NCBI GenBank assembly: GCA_963816155.1
Contig: CAWFJE010000010.1
Coordinates: 248,001 to 312,000 of the forward strand
Origin: JAXGXJ01 sp963816155
Lineage (GTDB): Bacteria > Actinomycetota > Thermoleophilia > RBG-16-64-13
DNA: 64,000 bases
Direction: 5' to 3'
Under the pieces are notes generated by a model, which saw nothing but the letters and a program-made list of their open reading frames with translations, ran no database searches and was not told the DNA's origin. Positions 37,442-45,250 of the stretch are shown one piece after another. Position numbers and translations under genes: made by a program. Within the stretch, counting starts at the first letter, position 1, and each line of letters starts with the position of its first letter.

Positions 37442-38908
37442 TTACATGGCGAGAGGCTTGACCGTATCCTGCTTGGCGATGTTCGGCGCGGCCACGTTGC
37501 TGACGATGGTCAACTCGAACGGGTACTCCGTGCCCTTGCGCCACTGACCACCCACCAGCGGGGTCTTGTACACGTTCTGGTGGATGCGCCGCGGTCCAGG
37601 AGTCCACGGCGGGCCGACCGGTTCCACCGGCGCCGTGAAGTCAATCAGACCACCGATAGTCTCCAGCTTGGTCCCCAGGATGGCCGCCAGTATGGCTTCC
37701 TTGTCGTCGGGATTCGTGCAGCGCTTCAGGGAATCAAGCGCCATCTCGAAGACGATGAAGTGCAGCAGGGGCTGCGTCCATTGCTGGTTGTTCCTCTTGA
37801 CGAACTCGTCGGCGAACTGCTGGCAGGTCTCACCGAGCAGAGCAGAGGTGAAGGGGTGGGCCGGGGTCCACCACACTTCCGTCGTCAGGCCGTCGGCGAT
37901 GTCGCCCAAAGCCTCGACGGACTGCGGGAAGAGCAGTGCTTTGGCGTAGGTCCCGACCTTCGGCACCCACCCCTGCTGGACGGCCTGCTTCCAGAAGTTG
38001 GTGAAGTCCGGGGGTATGAAGACCCCCATGCCGATTTCACATCCTCCCTGCTTGAACTGCGAGATCTGCGAGGTGAAGTCCTCGGTAAAGATCTGATACT
38101 GGGCAGGCACGACGGCCGTCAAGCCGTTCGGTTCCCACACAGGTTCCCAACCGGGTAGCCAGGCGTTGCCGTCGGCGTCGTTGGGAAACATGGCCGCGAC
38201 AACCTTGTTGGTCTCGAGCTGCGACCACATATCAAGGAAGTTGGCCTGCACGTCCTCCAGACCCCAGAAGGTATGGTAGGTCCACTTGAAGGTGGCGGTG
38301 AGATCACCGGCGGCGCGGCTGCCAACATAGGGCTGCCAAGGGCAATCGTTGGTGATGCAGGGCGTCGCCAGGGCTTCAGCCTGATCGGAGACAGGAGCCA
38401 CCGTGTCGGGCGTGGACGCCGCCGTGATGAGATCGACCTTGTCATTGTTGATAAGGTCACCGGTCACCTGCGCGGCCCGGTTGGAGTCGGACTGGCTGTC
38501 CAGGGTGATGATGGTGATGGGGTGTTTCAGGCCATCGCCCAGCACCAAGCCATCGCCGATGGCCTCCGCGGCCCGTTCGACACAGTACTTGTCTGGAACG
38601 CCGAAGGAGGCCAAAGCCCCAGTCAGCGGGGTCACGAAGCCGATCTTGATCTCACGGCCCATCTCCGCGCCCGCTGTGGTCTCCGTGGGGGCCGCGGTCG
38701 TCTCTGTGGGCGCTGATGTGGTCTCTGTGCCACCAGCCGTGGTCTCTGTGGGAGCCGCGGTGGTGGTGGTCTCGTCGTCTCCACCGCAGGCGGCCAGAAG
38801 GCCGCCCAGACCGCCACTCACACCTACCGCCGCACCAGCGATACCGGCGATCTTGAGAAACTGACGACGGCTGACCACGTTCTGTGGCTGTTCCTGATTA
38901 TCTGGCAT
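37442..38908 (-). CDS. livK: HAAT-type substrate-binding protein, Tat-exported lipoprotein
   Basis: A 488-residue periplasmic-binding-type receptor for the adjacent Liv importer. The N-terminus has a twin-arginine signal (S-R-R-Q-F-L-K) followed by an Ala/Gly-rich h-region and the lipobox L-A-A-C near residue 41; a Thr/Glu-rich spacer (about 46-80) then holds the domain off the membrane. The PBP1-type domain begins at IKIGFVTPLTGALASFG. ATG 38908 has AGGAGGGG upstream. The ligand cannot be read from sequence; its place beside the pyrogallol/phloroglucinol genes suggests an aromatic or hydroxy-acid compound rather than leucine. Confidence 0.9.
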   Translation of the reverse strand: MPDNQEQPQNVVSRRQFLKIAGIAGAAVGVSGGLGGLLAACGGDDETTTTAAPTETTAGGTETTSAPTETTAAPTETTAGAEMGREIKIGFVTPLTGALASFGVPDKYCVERAAEAIGDGLVLGDGLKHPITIITLDSQSDSNRAAQVTGDLINNDKVDLITAASTPDTVAPVSDQAEALATPCITNDCPWQPYVGSRAAGDLTATFKWTYHTFWGLEDVQANFLDMWSQLETNKVVAAMFPNDADGNAWLPGWEPVWEPNGLTAVVPAQYQIFTEDFTSQISQFKQGGCEIGMGVFIPPDFTNFWKQAVQQGWVPKVGTYAKALLFPQSVEALGDIADGLTTEVWWTPAHPFTSALLGETCQQFADEFVKRNNQQWTQPLLHFIVFEMALDSLKRCTNPDDKEAILAAILGTKLETIGGLIDFTAPVEPVGPPWTPGPRRIHQNVYKTPLVGGQWRKGTEYPFELTIVSNVAAPNIAKQDTVKPLAM

Positions 38909-39077
38909 TTTCCCCTCCTGTCCTCGACTAAAAAGACGGCTTTGCCTGCTACTGTAATGCACCCGGCCTTCTGAAGCAAGCTGTCGCACGGTAGGATAGG
39001 AGGCCCTTGAGGCTGATCCCCTCGGTGCGTCGTGCTCCGCTCCCTTTTCTCCCCCGTCCTGCTGTAGCCTCGTCTTC

Positions 39078-39119
39078 CATGACCGCGGGCGCCTCGGTCA
39101 GGAGACGCCCGCGGTCATG
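39078..39119 (-). terminator. Hairpin after the second molybdoenzyme operon
   Basis: CATGACCGCGGGCG (39078-39091) and its exact complement (39106-39119) with a 14-nt loop, starting 18 nt after the stop of the Fe-S subunit gene. No T-tract follows on the minus strand, so termination may be incomplete. Confidence 0.55.
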
Positions 39120-39136
39120 CCCGTTCGCCAGTCGGC

Positions 39137-39967
39137 TCAGCTCTTCCAGACCGCTATGTCACCGACATTGACGTCCTTTGCCGTGACATCCACCGGGCCG
39201 TGCTTCTGCGCCAGGTAGCCAGACTTCTCGATGAGAAGCGTGTATTGGCCGTCCTTGAGCTCCTTGAGCCAGAAGTCACCGTAGCTGTCGCTCTTCGCTT
39301 CGCATGTGTCCCCTGTCTCCGCGTTGGTCGCCGTGACGGTGGCGTCCTCCAGGCACTCATCCGACTCCTGGTCGTACAAGGCACCGGCGATGAACTTCTT
39401 GGGCAGGCCGATGTAGTAGACCCGGGGCTTGGTATCGAGCTCGGGCTTCAGCGGCTCCGCTTGGGCCATGAGCGCCTTGATGGCGGGATCGTCCTCGTCG
39501 CCGAAGGTGAAGGAGCCTGTGGGGCAGGCATCGGCGCAGCGCGGTTCCGTCCAACCATCATCCAGAAGATGTGCGCAGAACGTGCACTTCTGGGCGATGT
39601 TGAGAGCGTCGTTGAAGTAAATGACGTTCTCATACGGGCAGGCCGTCATGCACATCTGATTGCCGCGGCATTTGTCGGGATCGATGATGACGATGCCGTC
39701 GTCGCGCTTGTAGATGGCGTGGGCGCTGCAGGCCTCGATGCAAGGTGCGTTATCGCAGTGCTGGCAGATACTGTGCTCGTAGGTGATCTTCACCTTCGGA
39801 CACTGCCCACGTACGTTGTCGTGCACCTTGTTCCAGAACTGGCCGGTGTCCGGCTGCGGTTTGGCGATGGGTGACCAGTCGTTGGCCACGTGCTCGTCCT
39901 TGCACGCCACCTGGCAGTTGTAGCAACCGTTGCAGATGTCGTAGTTGATGATGAGTACTTTGCCCAT
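39137..39967 (-). CDS. Transhydroxylase-type Fe-S (small) subunit, second system
   Basis: A 276-residue electron-transfer subunit of the DMSO-reductase superfamily. The N-terminal part carries ferredoxin-like cysteine clusters: C-N-G-C-Y-N-C near residue 12, CQHCDNAPC near 65, CRGNQMCMTACP near 95, and CTFCAHLL near 118. Residues about 195-276 form a carboxypeptidase-regulatory-like beta sandwich, the same N-to-C layout as the small subunit of Pelobacter pyrogallol transhydroxylase. There is no Tat or Sec signal. The ATG overlaps the stop of the large-subunit gene (ATGA), so the two are partners. Confidence 0.9.
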   Translation of the reverse strand: MGKVLIINYDICNGCYNCQVACKDEHVANDWSPIAKPQPDTGQFWNKVHDNVRGQCPKVKITYEHSICQHCDNAPCIEACSAHAIYKRDDGIVIIDPDKCRGNQMCMTACPYENVIYFNDALNIAQKCTFCAHLLDDGWTEPRCADACPTGSFTFGDEDDPAIKALMAQAEPLKPELDTKPRVYYIGLPKKFIAGALYDQESDECLEDATVTATNAETGDTCEAKSDSYGDFWLKELKDGQYTLLIEKSGYLAQKHGPVDVTAKDVNVGDIAVWKS

Positions 39968-42567
39968 CAGTCGACCTCCCCCAGGATGCAGGCCTCTAAG
40001 CCTGGACCAGCACATGGGTGGAACGGCCGTTCGAAGGCTTCTGGATATTTGCGTTTGAGTCCCTCGAGGTCGGTCTTCTCGATGTCGACCAAGAAGCCGC
40101 TGACCGCGTGGCCCACCGCGTTCTTCGATGTGGTGCGGGCGGGGACGATGGTGTTGATGGCCCCGCCGCGGTCGATGACCCCGGGCTCGATGGGATCCCA
40201 CTTGGCGCCATGATCTATGTAGACCACATCAGGCATGATGCGCTCAGTCACGTATGCGCCGGCCAGCACGGTGCCGCGTTCATTGAAGATGGACACCACG
40301 TCGCCGTGCTTGATCCCCCGCGCCTCCGCCAACGACGGATGCAACCACACGGGGTGATACTGGTATCCGTCGGGACCCGTGATCTTGCAGGTCTCGATCT
40401 CACGCAGCCAGGTGATGTCCTCGTGCTGCGAGTGGACGCTCCAACGGGGATGGTTGGATATGACCAGAAGGGGATACTTCTTGGCTCGATCCGTGCCCAG
40501 AGTCTCCTCGTGGCTGATGCCCCGAGCCACCCACTTGGGAACGGGCGGACGCTCGAGGTCGTCGGGGAAGTTCTCCTTGAGTCCCGTGGCCTCGAACTCC
40601 AGCAGGCCGGTGGGAGTGGTGAGCGGGTTGGCTTCGGGGTCCTCGTAGAAGCGCTGGAACCCGGCAGGTTCGTTCTCCCAACCTTCCGCCGTGGGAATGA
40701 CCAGGTAGCCCTTCTCGTTGAGATCCTCCCAAGTGATGAGGTCCGCGCAGCGCGAGGTCTCATACCCGTACTTGATGAGTTCGGGGATGCTCTTGCCGCC
40801 CGTGTACTCCTCGAGCAGACCCAAGCGCTCCGCCATCATGCAGACGATCTCGTAGTCGCTGAACGACTCGGCCAGAGGCTCGATGCACTTGTGCTCGGGG
40901 AAGAGCAGGTTGTACTGGCCGCTGAAGATATCGCCGGCGATGTCGTCCTCTTCCAGCTTGGTGTTGACCGGCAGGATGATGTCGGCCAGCAGGGCATCGT
41001 TCTCAAGCCAGGGATGCTGGCACCACATGAACTCGATGTCGGGGTGCTGCATGGCCCGCACGTAGTCGTTGCCCGCGTTCCAGCAGGTGATCCAGGACGG
41101 GGAATCCGTCCACACCGCGTGGATCTTGGAGCAGTCCGGGTTCGGGTAGATACGCTTCACGAACTGGTCTTCACGAGGGGCGGTCTCCGACTCGCAGCCG
41201 TACCACTCGCACTCCCCTTCGAGGATGGCCTTGGGCACAAACGTCTTCGGGATCGAGGGATAGTGGCTGTCTGACGGGTGACCACCGGTGTAGGCCGTGC
41301 GCAGATTCGGCACCCGGAACGGCTTGGGCTGGGCATACTGATCGGGGAAGTCGAACAGACCCCACTCGATCATCTTCACCTGGTTGATACCAGGCTTGCC
41401 CAGACCTTGCATGGCCAGGCAGATGTTCTGCAGGCGGGCCGGCTCGGTGGCGTACGGGCCGCGGATACCGGGGCCGCCGTTGCCGATGACCACGCTCGTA
41501 CGTTTGGAAGCCCATTCCTTGGCGAGCGCCCTGATGACCCGCGCGGGGACGCCGCAGATGGGAGACGCCCACTCGGGGGTTTTCGCCTGGCCGTCCTCCT
41601 CGCCCATGACGTACGCTTCGAAAGCCTCCACTCCCACGGCGTGGGTGGCGAGGTACTCCTTGTCGTACGTGTCGTCCTTGAACCACTGGTAGCAGATGGC
41701 CAAGTAGAGAGCGGCGTCGGTGTTGGGCAGCACCGGAATCCACCTGTCTGCGTGGACGGCGGCTGCGTAGTTGAGGTCGGGGCACACATAGATCTGTTTG
41801 ATGCCCAGTTCGGTGTACCAGTAGCTCAGGCGACTGGGGAGTTGGCCCTGCCAACCCCAGGGTGTGGTCTCCTGGTCGCAGCCCCAGAATAGAAGCAGTT
41901 CACAGTTCTTGGCCACATCGTAGAGCAGGTTGCTCTGCTTGCCCTGGCCGACAGGCTCGCAGCCCCAGAAGTGCTTACTGCCCCACCACCAGCCTTCCCA
42001 GCTGTCGGGCTGCCGGATCTGAAGCGTGTAGCCGCCGAAGAGCGGAAGCAGCTTGCGGCCGGCGCCGTGGCAGGCCTGCACGACCTTGTTCTCACCGTGC
42101 TGGTCGCACTGGTAGAGGATGGAAGTCGCGCCGTACTTCTCCTTGATGCGGTTCATCTCGCTGATGATGATGTCTAGAGCCTGGTCCCAGGAGATGCGCT
42201 TGTACTTGCTCTTGCCCCGGTTCTGCGGGTTACGTTCTCCGTTGGGGTCCCAGTCTACCCTCATCATGGGGTAGCGGACCCGGGCCGGCGAATAGACCCG
42301 CTTCTTGTAAGCGATGGAATAGGGTGGGATAAGCGTTTTCATGCTCGGCTCGAAGGTGCTCCCCCGCACTTCCATCTTCCATGGATTCATGTGCGTCTCA
42401 GGATCGTACTTCCAGTCGTAATGCATGGGACGGATGCGGATGATCTTGCCATCCTTCACGTCCACCATAGATGCATTGGAACCGTTCTCCGGCACACCGC
42501 AGAAGCTGATATCCCGGACCAGCGTGCGCTCGCCGGACGTACCGTTTGGGGCCCGGTCTTCCGCCAT
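39967..42567 (-). CDS. Transhydroxylase-like molybdopterin oxidoreductase, second (diverged) large subunit
   Basis: An 866-residue bis-MGD molybdoenzyme of the DMSO-reductase family, with no N-terminal Fe-S cluster motif and no Tat signal, as in pyrogallol transhydroxylase. The segment R-Q-P-D-S-W-E-G-W near residue 188 matches the Asp-Ser-Trp motif that supplies the Mo-ligating serine, and a His near 157 matches the active-site histidine region; but the neighbourhood of the tyrosine eight residues later differs. It is clearly a diverged paralogue of the 45251-47851 protein. A hydroxylase, dehydroxylase or transhydroxylase acting on another polyphenol is likely. AAGGAGG precedes the ATG at 42567. 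Confidence 0.88.
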   Translation of the reverse strand: MAEDRAPNGTSGERTLVRDISFCGVPENGSNASMVDVKDGKIIRIRPMHYDWKYDPETHMNPWKMEVRGSTFEPSMKTLIPPYSIAYKKRVYSPARVRYPMMRVDWDPNGERNPQNRGKSKYKRISWDQALDIIISEMNRIKEKYGATSILYQCDQHGENKVVQACHGAGRKLLPLFGGYTLQIRQPDSWEGWWWGSKHFWGCEPVGQGKQSNLLYDVAKNCELLLFWGCDQETTPWGWQGQLPSRLSYWYTELGIKQIYVCPDLNYAAAVHADRWIPVLPNTDAALYLAICYQWFKDDTYDKEYLATHAVGVEAFEAYVMGEEDGQAKTPEWASPICGVPARVIRALAKEWASKRTSVVIGNGGPGIRGPYATEPARLQNICLAMQGLGKPGINQVKMIEWGLFDFPDQYAQPKPFRVPNLRTAYTGGHPSDSHYPSIPKTFVPKAILEGECEWYGCESETAPREDQFVKRIYPNPDCSKIHAVWTDSPSWITCWNAGNDYVRAMQHPDIEFMWCQHPWLENDALLADIILPVNTKLEEDDIAGDIFSGQYNLLFPEHKCIEPLAESFSDYEIVCMMAERLGLLEEYTGGKSIPELIKYGYETSRCADLITWEDLNEKGYLVIPTAEGWENEPAGFQRFYEDPEANPLTTPTGLLEFEATGLKENFPDDLERPPVPKWVARGISHEETLGTDRAKKYPLLVISNHPRWSVHSQHEDITWLREIETCKITGPDGYQYHPVWLHPSLAEARGIKHGDVVSIFNERGTVLAGAYVTERIMPDVVYIDHGAKWDPIEPGVIDRGGAINTIVPARTTSKNAVGHAVSGFLVDIEKTDLEGLKRKYPEAFERPFHPCAGPGLEACILGEVD

Positions 42568-42590
42568 ACTGCCTCCTTCGCCTTTTCGTC

Positions 42591-42620
42591 GCTATTCCGT
42601 TAAATGGAATAGCTATTCCA
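42591..42620. promoter_or_regulatory. Candidate IclR operator before the second molybdoenzyme operon
   Basis: TGGAATAGCTATTCCA (42605-42620) is a perfect 16-bp palindrome. Immediately beside it TTCC-N7-GGAA (42595-42609) forms a second, overlapping inverted repeat. The site overlaps the iclR stop codon and lies 38 nt before the large-subunit ATG, where it would cover the promoter. Confidence 0.65.
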
Positions 42621-43494
42621 CCACTGTAGAGAACTCCATCTTTCCACGATTCCCGTTGTCAGTCAACATGCCGCCCGCGGCGCTTGAGCGGCTGAGGTGA
42701 TCGGCGACGGCAGCCGCGCTCTTCTTGACCGCTTCGGTCAACTGCTCTTTCGCGCACGGCCCGAAGCGTTCGGCCGGCGCTACCACCGTGATGGCCGCCC
42801 GCACGTCACCGTGGAGCCCGAAGATGGGTGCTGATACAGCACAGACACCCTGGTCCTGCTCCTCCAGATCGTATGCCAGCCCACGCTCGGCCACCTGGAT
42901 CAGTTCCCGGCGTATCTCATCGGGGTCGGTCTTGGTGTTGGGGGTCAGCTTGAGATGACGCCCCCGCAGAAGTCGCTCTCGGTCTTCCTCGCTACGGTAT
43001 GCCGCCAGAACCTTCATGGCCGAGTTGGCAAGGTTTCGCAGTACCCGACCGTGAGGCAGGTTCGGCTTGAAGGGATGCCGGGTGGCCACCTGGTCGACGA
43101 CGACCGCGCCCCCTTCTCCCTCCACCGCCAGTTCCACCGTTTCCCCGGTCACGGCCGCGAGTTCTTCGATGAACAGACGTGTGGAGCGTACGAAGCCCAC
43201 ATTCGACAGACTTAGATACGCCACCGGGATGGTAGCCGGACCGAGATGGTACCGCTCGGCGGCTGAGTCGGAAGTGACGAAGCCCTTCCATTCCAGAGTG
43301 CGGAGCAGGCGATAGGCCGTCGTCTTGGAGAGGCCGGTCTGCAGGCATACATCAGGCAGACTCCACTCAGGATGCTCCACGTCGAACAGAGCCAGAATGG
43401 AGAGGCCGCGGGCGAGTGCCCGCACGTAGAGGTCGCTTCCTTCTTCAGTCCCGCCGGACACGGAAGCCCTCGGCCGGCCACCGACTCTCGCCAT
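42613..43494 (-). CDS. IclR family transcriptional regulator, copy 2
   Basis: A 293-residue IclR regulator located between the two molybdoenzyme operons. The winged helix (about 25-90) includes RGLSILALFDVEHPEW and LSKTTAYRLLRTLEWKG; the effector domain (about 105-270) includes VELAVEGEGGAVVVDQV, LPHGRVLRNLANSAMKVL and APIFGLHGDVRAAI. ATG 43494 has GGGGAGTGGGAG upstream. Palindromic GGAAT/ATTCC sites occur before its own gene, at its 3' end before the next operon, and before the first transhydroxylase operon, so it is the best candidate for the local regulator, possibly sensing a polyphenol or intermediate. Confidence 0.92.
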   Translation of the reverse strand: MARVGGRPRASVSGGTEEGSDLYVRALARGLSILALFDVEHPEWSLPDVCLQTGLSKTTAYRLLRTLEWKGFVTSDSAAERYHLGPATIPVAYLSLSNVGFVRSTRLFIEELAAVTGETVELAVEGEGGAVVVDQVATRHPFKPNLPHGRVLRNLANSAMKVLAAYRSEEDRERLLRGRHLKLTPNTKTDPDEIRRELIQVAERGLAYDLEEQDQGVCAVSAPIFGLHGDVRAAITVVAPAERFGPCAKEQLTEAVKKSAAAVADHLSRSSAAGGMLTDNGNRGKMEFSTVVE

Positions 43495-43556
43495 CTCCCA
43501 CTCCCCTGTCTACTCGACCACCCGGCAAACGAGGCTACTGTGCTACGCGCTGGTAA

Positions 43557-43572
43557 CGGAATAGCTGTTCCA
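43557..43572. promoter_or_regulatory. Candidate IclR operator before iclR copy 2
   Basis: CGGAATAGCTGTTCCA differs from the perfect palindrome at 42605-42620 at two of sixteen positions and lies 63 nt before the iclR start, suggesting autoregulation. Confidence 0.6.
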
Positions 43573-43640
43573 TTGTTCGCGCTGCTGCAACTGTCCCACG
43601 CGCGGGGCCGGCCGTCAATCGCGGTGCTGGGCGGAGGCGA

Positions 43641-44198
43641 TCAACCCAAGGCAAGAACCTTGCCGGCTTCATAGGCCCTGATCTTGAGTGCGGCGTCCCG
43701 CTCGGCAGTCTCGGGGTCGTTGGCGTCGGTGCACACGATGTTGTCCACCAGTTCAAAGCCAAACCAAGGGAAGATAGCCGCCGTGTACTCGAAGTACGAG
43801 TCGAAGAGATGCGGGTCTTCCATGCCTTGAGTGTACACCGTGACCATCTTCTTGGTGCCGAAGCGAGGTTTCCATTGCGGGTCGGCCAACGGAAAGAACC
43901 TGTCGTACATGTTCTTAACCGGACCGGTCATCTGCATCATGTAGATCGGAGACCCGACAACCACGGCGTCGGCGGTCTTCACCTTCTGCAGCGCCGCGTG
44001 CAATTCGTCGTTGATGGCGCAGTCGTCGTTCAGTCGGCAGAAGAAACAACTCTGACAGGCCATGAATTTCATCTTGAACAGGGTGTAGAAGTGCACCTCA
44101 GCACCGTTGTCCCGAGCACCCTTGGCGACCAGATTCAGCAGAGTGGAGGTGTTGCCGTCCATGCGCGGGCTGCCGTTGAATATCACTATCTCTCGCAT
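43641..44198 (-). CDS. Iron-sulfur flavoprotein / NAD(P)H-dependent FMN reductase family
   Basis: A 185-residue flavodoxin-fold protein. FNGSPRMDGNTSTLL at the N-terminus is the FMN phosphate loop, and GSPIYMMQMTGPVKNMYDRF is the second flavin-contact region. Between them, C-Q-S-C-F-F-C-R-L-N-D-D-C has the compact C-x2-C-x2-C-x5-C pattern of Isf iron-sulfur flavoproteins, which bind a 4Fe-4S cluster. It probably shuttles electrons in the cytoplasm. It follows the transhydroxylase operon after a terminator and precedes iclR. AAGGA lies seven nt before the ATG. Whether it serves the molybdoenzymes is inference. Confidence 0.88.
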   Translation of the reverse strand: MREIVIFNGSPRMDGNTSTLLNLVAKGARDNGAEVHFYTLFKMKFMACQSCFFCRLNDDCAINDELHAALQKVKTADAVVVGSPIYMMQMTGPVKNMYDRFFPLADPQWKPRFGTKKMVTVYTQGMEDPHLFDSYFEYTAAIFPWFGFELVDNIVCTDANDPETAERDAALKIRAYEAGKVLALG

Positions 44199-44260
44199 GA
44201 TCGTGTCCTTCCTGCGGCCCGGGTAACAGGGCTGCGTGCTACTCCTCGACCGGACAGAAT

Positions 44261-44291
44261 GGGGAGGGCTTTGCCCTGCAAAGCCCTCCCC
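44261..44291 (-). terminator. Terminator after the transhydroxylase operon
   Basis: A perfect 14-bp stem (GGGGAGGGCTTTGC with GCAAAGCCCTCCCC) with a three-base loop, 30 nt after the small-subunit stop. On the minus strand ATTCTGTCC follows, a weak T-tract. Confidence 0.75.
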
Positions 44292-44321
44292 ATGGCTCAG
44301 TCCGGCACAGACGGCGGGACT

Positions 44322-45203
44322 CTAGAGTTCGATGAACCCCATGTTCACCGACTCGTCCGCGACCGTCACGGCAGTGGAGTATTTCCTCCCTGCAGCGTCG
44401 ACCGCGACCGTATATTCACCGTTGTTCAGGCCGTCGAACTTGAACTCGCCGAAGAAGTTGGTGCTCCGGGTGGCCAGCACCGACGTATCGTGGCAGTTGG
44501 CCACTCCGGCTCCGGAGAGACTGCAGGCGATGCCACCCTCCTTGGAATGCAGGGTCACGGTCGCGCCCTCGAAGCAGTCGCCGTCGACCACCACACCGGC
44601 GGTGATGAAGTTCTTGGTGAACCTGTACAGGTTCTTGTAGAGAGTGCGCGGCTCGGTGCCCAGTTCCGGCAGGTAAGCTTCCAGACCCTCGGCCTCTATC
44701 ATCTTCTGCATCTCTTCCGGCTCTACCAAGTACGTGGCCATGGCCTCGGTGGGGCAGGAATGCGTGCACCGAGTGGTGTGCGGTTTCCACGTTGGGTCGT
44801 CGATGAGGTGTGCGCAGAAGATGCACTTCTGGGGCAGTTGTCTCTCCTCGTTCCAGAAGATGGCACCGTAGGGGCAGGAATCGAGCAACTCCTTCCGGCC
44901 CTTGGCCTTCTCCATGTCGATCATCACGATGCCGTCGGGCCGGTAATAGATGGCGCCGTTCGAGGCCTCCACGCACGGCGCATTCGCGCAGTGCTGGCAG
45001 GGCATGGGGAGATAGGCCACGTCGTTCCGGGCATACTGCCCGCGCTCGCGCCGCAGGATATCCACCCAGCGGTGGCCGTGACGGGGCTGGGCGGCGGAGT
45101 AGCCGGGCCAGTCGTTGTCGACGAACTCGTCCTTGTCGGCCATAAAGCAGTTGTTGCAGTCGTGGCACCTGGCAACATCGATGACCTTATACCATTGCTT
45201 CAT
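44322..45203 (-). CDS. athS: Pyrogallol transhydroxylase, small (Fe-S) subunit
   Basis: A 293-residue subunit very similar, from memory, to the beta subunit of Pelobacter acidigallici pyrogallol:phloroglucinol transhydroxylase. Cysteine motifs for three 4Fe-4S clusters appear as C-H-D-C-N-N-C near residue 12, CQHCANAPC near 67, CPYGAIFW near 103, and CIFCAHLI near 118. Residues about 205-293 form the C-terminal beta domain with TNFFGEFKFDGLNNGEYTV. A Cys-containing insertion of roughly 17 residues (about 231-247) precedes that segment. No export signal. AAGGAG precedes ATG 45203. It follows its large subunit by 47 nt. Confidence 0.93.
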   Translation of the reverse strand: MKQWYKVIDVARCHDCNNCFMADKDEFVDNDWPGYSAAQPRHGHRWVDILRRERGQYARNDVAYLPMPCQHCANAPCVEASNGAIYYRPDGIVMIDMEKAKGRKELLDSCPYGAIFWNEERQLPQKCIFCAHLIDDPTWKPHTTRCTHSCPTEAMATYLVEPEEMQKMIEAEGLEAYLPELGTEPRTLYKNLYRFTKNFITAGVVVDGDCFEGATVTLHSKEGGIACSLSGAGVANCHDTSVLATRSTNFFGEFKFDGLNNGEYTVAVDAAGRKYSTAVTVADESVNMGFIEL

Positions 45204-45250
45204 ATCGCAGGCTCCTTATTGATCAGGCAAGACCGTTCGACAGCCATCGA

